A stretch of DNA of 15,169 nucleotides from positions 1-15,169 of the forward strand of contig DVKW01000033.1 in NCBI GenBank assembly GCA_018715855.1. The letters run 5' to 3'. The stretch is from Candidatus Galligastranaerophilus intestinigallinarum (GTDB lineage: Bacteria > Cyanobacteriota > Vampirovibrionia > Gastranaerophilales > Gastranaerophilaceae). Shown in pieces: positions 7,624 to 14,532 of the stretch; positions within the stretch are counted from its first letter, which is position 1; the number at the start of each line of letters is the position of its first letter. The position numbers and the translations under genes were made by a program. The notes under the pieces were generated by a model. It did no database searches. It was given only the letters and a program-made list of their open reading frames with translations, and was not told the DNA's origin.

Positions 7624-8425
7624 AAGTTTGAATGGCACAATCGGGCTTGTTCCCACCATGGGAGCACTTCATAATGGCCATAAAAGCTTAATTGAAGCTG
7701 CAAATAAGGAAAATGATTTTGTTGTTGTTTCTGTTTTTGTAAACCCAACCCAATTTGGGCCAAATGAAGATTACGACAAATACCCGAGAACCTTAGAAAA
7801 AGATGTTGAGCTTGCAAAAGAAGCGGGTGCTGATGTTGTTTTTGCGCCAAGCCCAAGGGAAATGTATACAAACATTTATTTTGAAGAAAAAGAAACCACA
7901 CTTGTTTGCCCACCTTATAAATATGTAAACCGTTTATGCGGCAAATCTCGCCCCGGGCATTTTGATGGTGTTTGCACGGTTGTATCCAAGCTTTTTAATT
8001 TGGTTAAACCAAATAGAGCCTATTTTGGGCAAAAAGACGCCCAACAATTATTTATAATTCAAAAAATGGTAGAAGAACTTGATTTTGATATTGAAATTAA
8101 AAAATGCCCAATTGTAAGAGAAACGGACGGGCTTGCAATTTCAAGCAGAAATAGTTATTTATCTGAAAACGACAGAAAAAAAGCGGTTAATATATCTTTG
8201 GCGCTTAAAAAAGCGAAAGAACTTAAAGATAAAGGAATAAAAGAAACGCAAACCCTAATTGACGCTGCATTTAGCTATTTAGAAGGGTTTGACGTTGATT
8301 ATGTTGAAATTGTTTCTCTTGAAGATTTCACAAAAATTGATACAATTAATGATAAGGCTTTAATGTTAATTGCCGCAAAAACCCCCGAAAATAAAGTAAG
8401 ATTAATTGATAATTGGGAACTATGA
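7571..8425 (+). CDS. panC: Pantoate--beta-alanine ligase (pantothenate synthetase)
   Basis: PanC condenses pantoate and beta-alanine with ATP to give pantothenate, using a pantoyl-adenylate intermediate. The product (284 residues from this start) carries the HIGH-like PTMGALHNGH (28-37), FVNPTQF (56-62), GKSRPGHFDGV (124-134), FGQKDAQQ (152-159) and RETDGLAISSRNSYL (183-197), all expected active-site segments. Starts at ATG 7565, ATG 7571 and TTG 7580 are possible. The ATG at 7571 is preferred because a purine-rich AAAGAAG lies 6 nt upstream and the distance to PTMG equals that of the E. coli protein. The start lies inside panB, a long 53-nt overlap (59 nt if 7565 is used). The TGA overlaps the next gene's ATG. 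No panD (aspartate decarboxylase) or panE is in the window. Confidence 0.95.
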   Translation: MKNLKVISTKKELKSYLKSLNGTIGLVPTMGALHNGHKSLIEAANKENDFVVVSVFVNPTQFGPNEDYDKYPRTLEKDVELAKEAGADVVFAPSPREMYTNIYFEEKETTLVCPPYKYVNRLCGKSRPGHFDGVCTVVSKLFNLVKPNRAYFGQKDAQQLFIIQKMVEELDFDIEIKKCPIVRETDGLAISSRNSYLSENDRKKAVNISLALKKAKELKDKGIKETQTLIDAAFSYLEGFDVDYVEIVSLEDFTKIDTINDKALMLIAAKTPENKVRLIDNWEL

Positions 8426-9345
8426 AGAAAATTTATTTTACATTATTTGCAATTTTCCAAATCTTAAAGGTTGCAACTTTAGGGCTTGCTGCCTTATACC
8501 TTCTTTTTTGGTTTTATAGGTTTTTTAATTTTCCGTTTGCAAACAGTTTGGCTATGATTTTTGATTTTTTCATTCAGCCGATAACAGCTAATTTTCCGAC
8601 AACCCAAGTTCAGGGCGAACACATTGCAGAATACGGCTATTTTGTAATGGGGCTTATATTGTGCGTTGTTGTTTTTGTTTTTGCAAAGCTTGAAGATTTA
8701 ATGATTGCATTGGATAGAAGATATGACATTAAAGACATTGTAAAAAAGCAAATTTTACAAGAAAAAGTTAATGAAGAACTCCACAGAGAAATGGTTGCAG
8801 ATATTATGGGGTATAAATATTTTTCTGTTTTTGTAAAATTTAAAATTAATTTTATAAATGAAATTATAGCCACAACAAATGCAATTAATTTAGCGGATGC
8901 AAAACAAAGAGGGTATAACAACTTTATAATCCTTATAAAACAGTGGCTGCCGAATTTATCCGTTGTTAAAAAAGGCGATTCTGCTTTTATTTCAGGCTTA
9001 TGGCCAAATGATTTTGATGATATTATAACCTACATTTTAGAAGCAATTAAAACGGTTAAAATTCAAAATAATAAAGATGCAATTAAAACAGATTTTTTAA
9101 TTATTTTTGATTGTCAAACAGACAAAAAAACAAGTGAGGGTTCATATTTAAAATTAAGCTCTATGAGCAATATGGAATATTACAATAAAGCGCTTGTAAC
9201 ATCTGCTTTTAAGGCAAGGTTTGATTTAATTCAAAATACAAGCAAATTTATGACAGATATTTTGGGCTTTTCTGTTTTAGATGACAACAAAAAAGATGAC
9301 TCTGAAATTTTTATTTTAAAATCAAAGCCCGATAAAATTAATTAA
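8422..9345 (+). CDS. Two-TM membrane protein with a possible degenerate class III cyclase-like domain
   Basis: The 307-residue product is not a family I recognise by name. It has two membrane helices (about 8-32 and 71-89) with a short outer loop, then a charged, probably coiled linker (90-130) and a soluble C-terminal domain. That domain recalls the class III nucleotide cyclase fold. YFSVFVKFK (133-141) sits where the first strand with the metal Asp would be. VVKKGDSAFISGL (181-193) resembles the second metal loop (K..GD......G). DFLIIFDCQT (224-233) could be the RIGIHTG strand. NKALVTSAFKARF (255-267) could be the VN.AARL helix. The first-strand Asp and the VN.AAR Asn/Arg are not conserved, so catalysis is doubtful; a sensory or dimerisation role is inferred. 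The ATG at 8422 overlaps the panC stop (ATGA), with GGGA 4 nt upstream. The gene ends tail-to-tail with the next one. Confidence 0.72.
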   Translation: MKKIYFTLFAIFQILKVATLGLAALYLLFWFYRFFNFPFANSLAMIFDFFIQPITANFPTTQVQGEHIAEYGYFVMGLILCVVVFVFAKLEDLMIALDRRYDIKDIVKKQILQEKVNEELHREMVADIMGYKYFSVFVKFKINFINEIIATTNAINLADAKQRGYNNFIILIKQWLPNLSVVKKGDSAFISGLWPNDFDDIITYILEAIKTVKIQNNKDAIKTDFLIIFDCQTDKKTSEGSYLKLSSMSNMEYYNKALVTSAFKARFDLIQNTSKFMTDILGFSVLDDNKKDDSEIFILKSKPDKIN

Positions 9346-10298
9346 AATGCAGGCGTTGCGTCATTAAAAATCATTCTTTCATAAGAAAATTGTTTTTTTG
9401 GAATAAGATAATCTTTAACCAAAATTTCATTTTCAAAGCTTGTTTTATATTCAATGTTTAAAATTTCGTTTAATTCGCTGTAATTTGAATAATAGCTTTT
9501 AATTCTTATTAAAAGAGAGTTAAATTTTTTCTTTTTCATAAGTTTAATTTTTGCAAATTTTATGATGTCTGAAAAATAGCCTTCATAGCCCCTTTTAACA
9601 ACAAAATCCAAAAGAAAATCAGATGAATTTAATTTTAAAATTGAAAAATAGGCAAGAATATTTTCTTCAGCATCTCCGAAAACAACAAACTGTTCAAGCG
9701 AAGAAAAAGGCATTAAGTTAAAATCTGAAGCTTCTTTTAAAAAGGTTGCCTTTTGGTAAGAATTCATTGTTTCATTCACCAGCTGCGCAATTTTTTTGTT
9801 ATCTGAGGTTGTTTTTTTTCTTATATGTTCAAAATTAACTTCATCAAACCCTGCTAAAACATTTCTTACATCTGTTTTATAAACCGTTTCAAAGGCAAGC
9901 GGGCTAAACCCCAGGGCTGTTTTAAACATTGTTAAAACAGGAAGGTTTCTTTTATCTACAATCACAAAAAAAGATTCCGCCCCTTTTGATAAAAAAGAAG
10001 TGATAACACAATTAACAAGAAGTTTCCCTTGTTCGGTTGAATTTTCTTCACATAAAAGCCTTTTAATTTTAATTTTTTTTCTGCCTGTTTTTGCAACTGT
10101 TACTAAACCCTTAATTTTTTCATTTTCGATTGCAACAAAGGATTCATTCAAAAATTTTAAACCAAACGGCAAAAAGTTGTGCAAAAAATCAATCGGAAAA
10201 GGGTAAAAGACCGATAAATCAAGTTCCGATTCAACAAAAGATTTCAGATTTTTTAATTTGTTTTTATCGCAAAAAGCAAGATTTTTTATTACCGTCAT
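9342..10298 (-). CDS. GNAT-like protein, possibly tandem acetyltransferase domains
   Basis: The 318-residue protein has no signal peptide or membrane segment. Residues about 50-145 look like a GNAT acetyltransferase core: SFVAIENEKIKGLVTVAKTG (53-72) as strands 2-3, KRLLCEENSTEQGKLLVNCV (79-98) as strand 4 and the acetyl-CoA helix, FFVIVDKRNLPVLTMFKTAL (110-129) with the usual N-x-x-A/V-x-x-x-[FY] spacing, then GFSPL. The pyrophosphate-binding [RQ]xxGx[GA] loop is poorly kept. Residues about 200-298 repeat the pattern (FVVFGDAEENILAYFSI, then SLLIRIKSYYSNYSELNEIL and a following E-x-x strand), suggesting a second, diverged GNAT fold. The substrate is unknown. No Shine-Dalgarno precedes the ATG. 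It follows the small TM gene after 39 nt, and its stop overlaps the stop of the gene on the other strand. Confidence 0.68.
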   Translation of the reverse strand: MTVIKNLAFCDKNKLKNLKSFVESELDLSVFYPFPIDFLHNFLPFGLKFLNESFVAIENEKIKGLVTVAKTGRKKIKIKRLLCEENSTEQGKLLVNCVITSFLSKGAESFFVIVDKRNLPVLTMFKTALGFSPLAFETVYKTDVRNVLAGFDEVNFEHIRKKTTSDNKKIAQLVNETMNSYQKATFLKEASDFNLMPFSSLEQFVVFGDAEENILAYFSILKLNSSDFLLDFVVKRGYEGYFSDIIKFAKIKLMKKKKFNSLLIRIKSYYSNYSELNEILNIEYKTSFENEILVKDYLIPKKQFSYERMIFNDATPAF

Positions 10299-10337
10299 AA
10301 AAAAATACTAGCATAAATTTTAAAAGAAGATAACAGT

Positions 10338-10781
10338 TTATTTTTTGGGAGTTTTATAACCGTAAAAATTATTTTTAAAGAAACTGCTTATAGCGTTTAT
10401 TCCGTTGTTAATTTTGCCCACAATGCTTTTTTCATATTTTAAGCCTTCGTTATACGCCTTAATTACAAAATCTTTTTCTTCGTATGTATATGCGCATTCT
10501 TCAACGTATTGCAAAAAAGTTTTTTCTTCGGGCAATTTTTTAGGAACAAGTTTATCTTTAAGCTTAATTGCCTTCATGCCCTTGTTATAATGGCAAATAA
10601 GCGCCCCTGCGGCAACAATTCCGCCGACAATAAGGGCTTCTATTGCCGTTTTTTTAATTTTATAGCCTCTTGTTTCCCAAACAGGTTTTTCTTCTTGCTT
10701 GTTTACGGAAGAATTAATTAAGTTTGGGTTTTTTGCTATTTGAGGGTATATTCCTGTCGGCTGAAAATTGATTGTATTCAT
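10338..10781 (-). CDS. Small single-TM hypothetical protein
   Basis: I do not recognise this 147-residue protein. It starts with a polar, Asn/Gln-rich N-terminus (1-38) without a signal peptide, then a basic KIKK (41-44) and one membrane segment (about 46-64, ALIVGGIVAAGALICHY). A long charged C-terminal region (65-147) is probably helical and lysine-rich, ending GYKTPKK. The positive charges after the helix are as numerous as before it, so topology is unclear. No Shine-Dalgarno precedes the ATG. It lies on the same strand as rsmI (82 nt upstream) and the GNAT-like gene (39 nt downstream). Clean frame, single TM and codon use like its neighbours support a real gene. Confidence 0.7.
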   Translation of the reverse strand: MNTINFQPTGIYPQIAKNPNLINSSVNKQEEKPVWETRGYKIKKTAIEALIVGGIVAAGALICHYNKGMKAIKLKDKLVPKKLPEEKTFLQYVEECAYTYEEKDFVIKAYNEGLKYEKSIVGKINNGINAISSFFKNNFYGYKTPKK

Positions 10782-10863
10782 GAACTAAAACCAAAATGTT
10801 AACGCTTTTATAAAACCCCTGAACTTTTATTTTTGATTAATTTTTTTCTTCTTTTTACAAAAT

Positions 10864-11685
10864 TTAATCTATAAAAAATTCTTTTATTTTATTTTTGTTG
10901 ATACTATCTGTTATATTTAAAATTTTAACCGTGTCTTTTAAGCTAAAGCCTTCTTCTTTTAAGAGTTTCACCTTTTGTTTTATTTTTTCATCTTCTTTAT
11001 TTTCTTTGCTTTTATGAACCATACAAACAATTTCACCCTTCAGGGTGTTTGTTTCATAATATTTTTTTATTTCTGAAATGTTTCCTGTTTTAATTTCTTC
11101 AAATTTTTTGGTTAGTTCTCTTCCTATTGAAAAAATGGCGTTTGGGTTTAATTTTTCAATTATATCAATTGTTTCTTTAATTCTTTTCGGGCTTTCATAA
11201 AAAACCAAATTTTCAAATTTGTTGTCTTCTAAAACTTTTTCTATTTGGTTTTTAATTTTGGGTAAAAACCCAATAAATTTAAAGTCTTCGCCATCTTTTG
11301 AAATGGTTGATAAAAAAGTTATAACAGCTGAAATTCCCCCAATGGGAATTATTTTTATATTGTTTTCAATTGCGCTTTTAATTAAAACTCCCCCGGGGTC
11401 TGAAATTAAGGGTGTGCCTGCATCTGAAACAAGAGCAAGATTATTTCCTTCTTTTAAAAATTCAATTAAGGAATTTGTTTTTTCGCATTCTGAAAATTTA
11501 TGGTAGCTTGAAAGTTTTGTTTCAATTCCGAAATGTTCAAGTAAAACGCTTGTTGTTCTTGTGTCTTCTGCTGCAATTAAATCAACACTTTTTAAGGTTT
11601 CAATTGCCCTTAATGTAATATCATCAAAGTTTCCAATGGGTGTTGCAACAACATAAATTGCGCCTTTTATTAAAGAATTTCCCAA
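10864..11685 (-). CDS. rsmI: 16S rRNA (cytidine(1402)-2'-O)-methyltransferase
   Basis: RsmI uses S-adenosylmethionine to 2'-O-methylate C1402 in the 16S rRNA decoding centre. The 273-residue product is a tetrapyrrole-methylase-fold protein with YVVATPIGNFDDITLRA (11-27), AAEDTR (38-43), LVSDAGTPLISDPG (85-98), FYESPKR (162-168), GRELTKKFEE (188-197) and GEIVCMV (217-223). The usual P-x-P-G-P-[SC]-A stretch reads PIGGISA (114-120), losing the PGP turn. The start is TTG at 11683-11685, supported by AGAAGG 6 nt upstream; no ATG lies before the conserved core. The start and its ribosome site lie inside the end of cysS (16-nt overlap), implying coupled translation. Confidence 0.95.
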   Translation of the reverse strand: MGNSLIKGAIYVVATPIGNFDDITLRAIETLKSVDLIAAEDTRTTSVLLEHFGIETKLSSYHKFSECEKTNSLIEFLKEGNNLALVSDAGTPLISDPGGVLIKSAIENNIKIIPIGGISAVITFLSTISKDGEDFKFIGFLPKIKNQIEKVLEDNKFENLVFYESPKRIKETIDIIEKLNPNAIFSIGRELTKKFEEIKTGNISEIKKYYETNTLKGEIVCMVHKSKENKEDEKIKQKVKLLKEEGFSLKDTVKILNITDSINKNKIKEFFID

Positions 11686-13064
11686 GTTGAACCTTCTTTT
11701 GAATCTTTAATTGTAATTTTACATTTCAATAATTCATCTCGAATTAAATCAGATTTTGCCCAATCTTTATTCATTCTTGCTTCTTTTCTTATTTCTAAAA
11801 TTTGAGATAAAGCATTTTTTGGGTTTTCATCTTCATTAATATTAAACGTTTTATAAAGAGGCAAAATTTGTTCTTTTAATTCATCATCCGTTAATTCTTT
11901 ATTTTTTAATTCAAAATTAAAACCTAAAACTTCTGCTAAATATTTCAGAGTATTTGCATATTTTACATCTTTTGTTTTTTTGAATTTATCAGCTAAAGAA
12001 AATAAAACTGCAAGCGCCTTAGATGTATTCAGGTCTTCATCCATAGCACATCTAAATTCTTCAATAGAAGCTTCATCTTTAATATCTGTTAATTGAACCC
12101 CTTTAATTGAATTTATAAGGCGGTTTGCGCCTGCTTTTGCAGATAAAAGTGCTTCATCATTAAATTCAACAGGCATTCTATAATGGTTTGTTAAAATGAA
12201 AAACCTTATTGTATTTGAATCATAAGCTTTTAAAACGTCATCTATCGTTAAGAAATTATTTAATGATTTAGACATTTTTTCTTTATTTATGGTAACAAAG
12301 CCGTTATGAAGCCAATAATTAACAAATTTCACACCGTTTGCAGCTTCAGATTGTGCAATTTCATTTTCATGGTGCGGGAATTTAAGGTCGGCTCCGCCTG
12401 CGTGGATATCAATTGTTTTTCCTAAATGTTTTCTTATCATAGATGAACATTCAATGTGCCAGCCGGGGCGGCCCTTGTGCCAAGGGCAGTTAAACCCGTG
12501 GGTTTCATCTTTTTTCCATAGTGCAAAATCCAGTGGCGAATGTTTTTTATTATCCGCTTCAACCCTTGCCCCTGCCATTAAATCATCTAATGGTTGTTTT
12601 GATAATGCGCCATAGGGTTTAAATTTTGAAACTTCAAAATAAACATCATCATCCACAACATAAGCATAGCCTTTATTGATTAATTCTTTTACCATATTAA
12701 TCATTTCAGATAGTGTTTTTGTAGCAAAAGGCTCAATATCAGGCCTTAAAACATTTAATTCATTCATTGAATTTATATATGAATTATAAAATTCTTTTGC
12801 GATGTCTTCCGGTTTAACGCCTTTTTCATCGGCTTTTTTTAAAATTTTATCGTCAACATCGGTTACGTTTCTTGCATATGTGACATCAAATCCTAAAAAT
12901 TTTAAATAGCGGTATAAAACATCCCAAGTAATATAGCACCTTGCATGCCCCAAATGCGCTTTATCATAAACGGTTGGGCCGCAAACATACATCTTAACCT
13001 TATTTTCTTCAATAGGTTTAAATTCTTCAATTTTATTTGTGAACGTATTAAAAAGTTTTAGCAT
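11670..13064 (-). CDS. cysS: Cysteinyl-tRNA synthetase
   Basis: CysS charges tRNA-Cys with cysteine in the cytoplasm. The 464-residue product is a complete class I synthetase. It has KMYVCGPTVYDKAHLGHAR (24-42) with the HIGH-type box HLGH (37-40), and zinc ligands C28, C206, H231 and E235 equivalent to those of the E. coli enzyme. Further motifs are GWHIECSSM (201-209), HAGGADLKFPHHENEIAQSE (221-240) and the KMSKS loop (263-267). The helical anticodon-binding part covers about 300-464 and contains DLNTSKAL. Length matches the E. coli protein (about 461). The ATG has no Shine-Dalgarno; a TATAAT ends 11 nt before it, so the transcript may be leaderless. It is divergent from purA (71-nt gap) and overlaps rsmI by 16 nt. 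Confidence 0.98.
   Translation of the reverse strand: MLKLFNTFTNKIEEFKPIEENKVKMYVCGPTVYDKAHLGHARCYITWDVLYRYLKFLGFDVTYARNVTDVDDKILKKADEKGVKPEDIAKEFYNSYINSMNELNVLRPDIEPFATKTLSEMINMVKELINKGYAYVVDDDVYFEVSKFKPYGALSKQPLDDLMAGARVEADNKKHSPLDFALWKKDETHGFNCPWHKGRPGWHIECSSMIRKHLGKTIDIHAGGADLKFPHHENEIAQSEAANGVKFVNYWLHNGFVTINKEKMSKSLNNFLTIDDVLKAYDSNTIRFFILTNHYRMPVEFNDEALLSAKAGANRLINSIKGVQLTDIKDEASIEEFRCAMDEDLNTSKALAVLFSLADKFKKTKDVKYANTLKYLAEVLGFNFELKNKELTDDELKEQILPLYKTFNINEDENPKNALSQILEIRKEARMNKDWAKSDLIRDELLKCKITIKDSKEGSTWEIL
11692..11697 (-). promoter_or_regulatory. Ribosome binding site for the rsmI TTG start
   Basis: On the minus strand, AGAAGG within the last codons of cysS ends 6 nt before the TTG at 11685. 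This is the best purine-rich site near the rsmI N-terminus and decides the start. Confidence 0.65.
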
Positions 13065-13075
13065 ACAGTTATTTT

Positions 13076-13081
13076 ATTATA
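13076..13081 (-). promoter_or_regulatory. Candidate -10 box for a (near-)leaderless cysS transcript
   Basis: A consensus TATAAT on the minus strand lies 11 nt before the cysS ATG. Transcription starting about 7 nt downstream would leave a 5' leader of only 4-5 nt, consistent with the absence of a Shine-Dalgarno. No convincing -35 hexamer is seen. Confidence 0.4.
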
Positions 13082-13135
13082 AAATTTTTTCATAGTAAAA
13101 TATATTTCGGATGAAATTTAAGGATGAGATGAATT

Positions 13136-14434
13136 ATGAAAAATACCGTTGTAGTTGGTGCCCAATTCGGCGATGAAGGCAAAGCAAAAATTACGGATTT
13201 ACTTGCAAGTAATGCAGATTTTATTATAAGATATCAAGGCGGCTGTAATGCAGGCCACACCGTTGTTGTAGATGATGTTAAATATAAATTTCACCTTGTT
13301 CCGTCAGGCATTTTATATGAAAATAAAACTTGCTTTATAGGGGCAGGTGTTGTAATTTACCCTGAAAATTTTAAAAACGAAATTGAAGAATTAATGGCGC
13401 AAGGGGTTAAAAAAGAACAGTTTGAAAAAAACCTTAAAATAAGCCCCTTAGCAAATATTACAATGCCTTGGCACATTGATTTGGATGGTGCAGGCGAAGA
13501 CAATTTGGGCAAAAACAAAATTGGCACAACAAAAAAAGGCATTGGCCCAACTTATACCGATAAATATGCAAGAATAGGCATCAGAATTGAAGATTTATTC
13601 AATGATGAAGCTTTAAACAATAAATTAGATATAATTCTTCCGCTTAAAAATAAAACTTTAGATAAAGTTTACGGGCTTAAAACATATACAAAAGATGAAG
13701 TTCTTGAAAAATTAAAAGAATATAAAGAACTTTTCAGGCCCTACGTTTGTTTTGATTGGCAAGATGTTTTAAGAGATGCAAAAGAAAATAAAACCGTTCT
13801 TTTTGAAGGCGCACAAGGCGTTATGCTTGATATTGACTATGGCACATACCCGTTTGTTACAAGCTCAAACCCAATAGCAGGCGGCGCAGCTGTTGGCGGC
13901 GGCTTAGGCGTCAAAGTTATAGAAGAAGCAATCGGCGTTTTTAAAGCTTATATGACACGTGTTGGCGAAGGGCCTTTTATAACGGAATTAACGGATGAAG
14001 TGGGCGAAAAAATTCAAACAATAGGCGCTGAATTTGGCGTTACAACAGGCAGAAAAAGAAGATGCGGCTGGTTTGACGGCGTTATTGCAAAATATAGCGT
14101 TTTGGTTGGCGGCATAACAGCTGTTGCCCTTACAAAATTAGATGTTTTTGATACATTTGATGAAATTAAACTTTGTATAGCCTACAGAAACAAAAAAACA
14201 GGCGATATAACGGAATCTTACCCTACAAATGTTGTTGAACATTATGATTTTGAACCCGTTTATAAAACATTTAAAGGCTGGAATGTTGATATTACTCAAA
14301 TTAAAAATTATGATGAGCTTCCGGAAAATGCAAAAATTTATCTTGAATATTTAGAAAGCTATTTAAATGTTCCGATTAAAATAATTTCAACAGGCCCAGA
14401 TAGAGAACAAACGATATTTAAAGAAAAAATATAG
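13136..14434 (+). CDS. purA: Adenylosuccinate synthetase
   Basis: PurA joins IMP and aspartate using GTP to form adenylosuccinate, the first of two steps from IMP to AMP. The 432-residue product is full length, with GAQFGDEGKAK (8-18), QGGCNAGHT (34-42), GTTKKGIGP (130-138), FEGAQG (223-228), TSSNPIAGG (242-250), TTGRKRRCGWFD (303-314), TKLDV (333-337) and STGPDREQT (418-426). Catalytic D13 and H41 are present. Three positions differ from the usual GxQWGDEGKGK...QGGxNAGHT consensus or common usage: W to F at 11, the second P-loop Gly to Ala at 17, and Cys at 37. The ATG has AAGGAT 10 nt upstream. It is divergent from cysS and ends directly in an intrinsic terminator, so it appears to be monocistronic. 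Confidence 0.97.
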   Translation: MKNTVVVGAQFGDEGKAKITDLLASNADFIIRYQGGCNAGHTVVVDDVKYKFHLVPSGILYENKTCFIGAGVVIYPENFKNEIEELMAQGVKKEQFEKNLKISPLANITMPWHIDLDGAGEDNLGKNKIGTTKKGIGPTYTDKYARIGIRIEDLFNDEALNNKLDIILPLKNKTLDKVYGLKTYTKDEVLEKLKEYKELFRPYVCFDWQDVLRDAKENKTVLFEGAQGVMLDIDYGTYPFVTSSNPIAGGAAVGGGLGVKVIEEAIGVFKAYMTRVGEGPFITELTDEVGEKIQTIGAEFGVTTGRKRRCGWFDGVIAKYSVLVGGITAVALTKLDVFDTFDEIKLCIAYRNKKTGDITESYPTNVVEHYDFEPVYKTFKGWNVDITQIKNYDELPENAKIYLEYLESYLNVPIKIISTGPDREQTIFKEKI

Positions 14435-14462
14435 AAAAATGCCCTTTTAAAAGGGCATTTTT
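14435..14462 (+). terminator. Intrinsic terminator of purA
   Basis: A perfect inverted repeat begins at the base after the purA stop: AAAAATGCCC pairs with GGGCATTTTT, with TTTTAAAA between the arms (able to extend the stem). The T-run at the end of the right arm provides the U-tract. The symmetry means it could also work in the opposite direction. Confidence 0.9.
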
Positions 14463-14473
14463 ATTATAACGCC

Positions 14474-14502
14474 TTGCTCTAAAGGGTTCAATTTGATATC
14501 AT
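14474..14502 (+). promoter_or_regulatory. Candidate promoter of the right-edge gene
   Basis: TTGCTC (14474-14479), a 17-nt spacer and TATCAT (14497-14502, five of six consensus bases) lie between the purA terminator and the GTG start at 14533. The predicted leader of about 24 nt contains a G-rich ribosome site. The -35 match is weak. Confidence 0.42.
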
Positions 14503-14532
14503 TTGAATAAAGTGAAATTTTTGGGGGTTTTT

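Noticed and set aside
8413..8421. Upstream TTG start for the two-TM membrane protein
   Set aside because: ATG 8422 overlaps the panC stop in the usual ATGA arrangement and begins with a typical MKK before the first helix.
10799..10838. Possible rsmI terminator hairpin (ATAAAA/TTTTAT with a G-rich loop)
   Set aside because: The stem is only six A-T pairs with a nine-base loop and no proper U-tract, so it is too weak to call.
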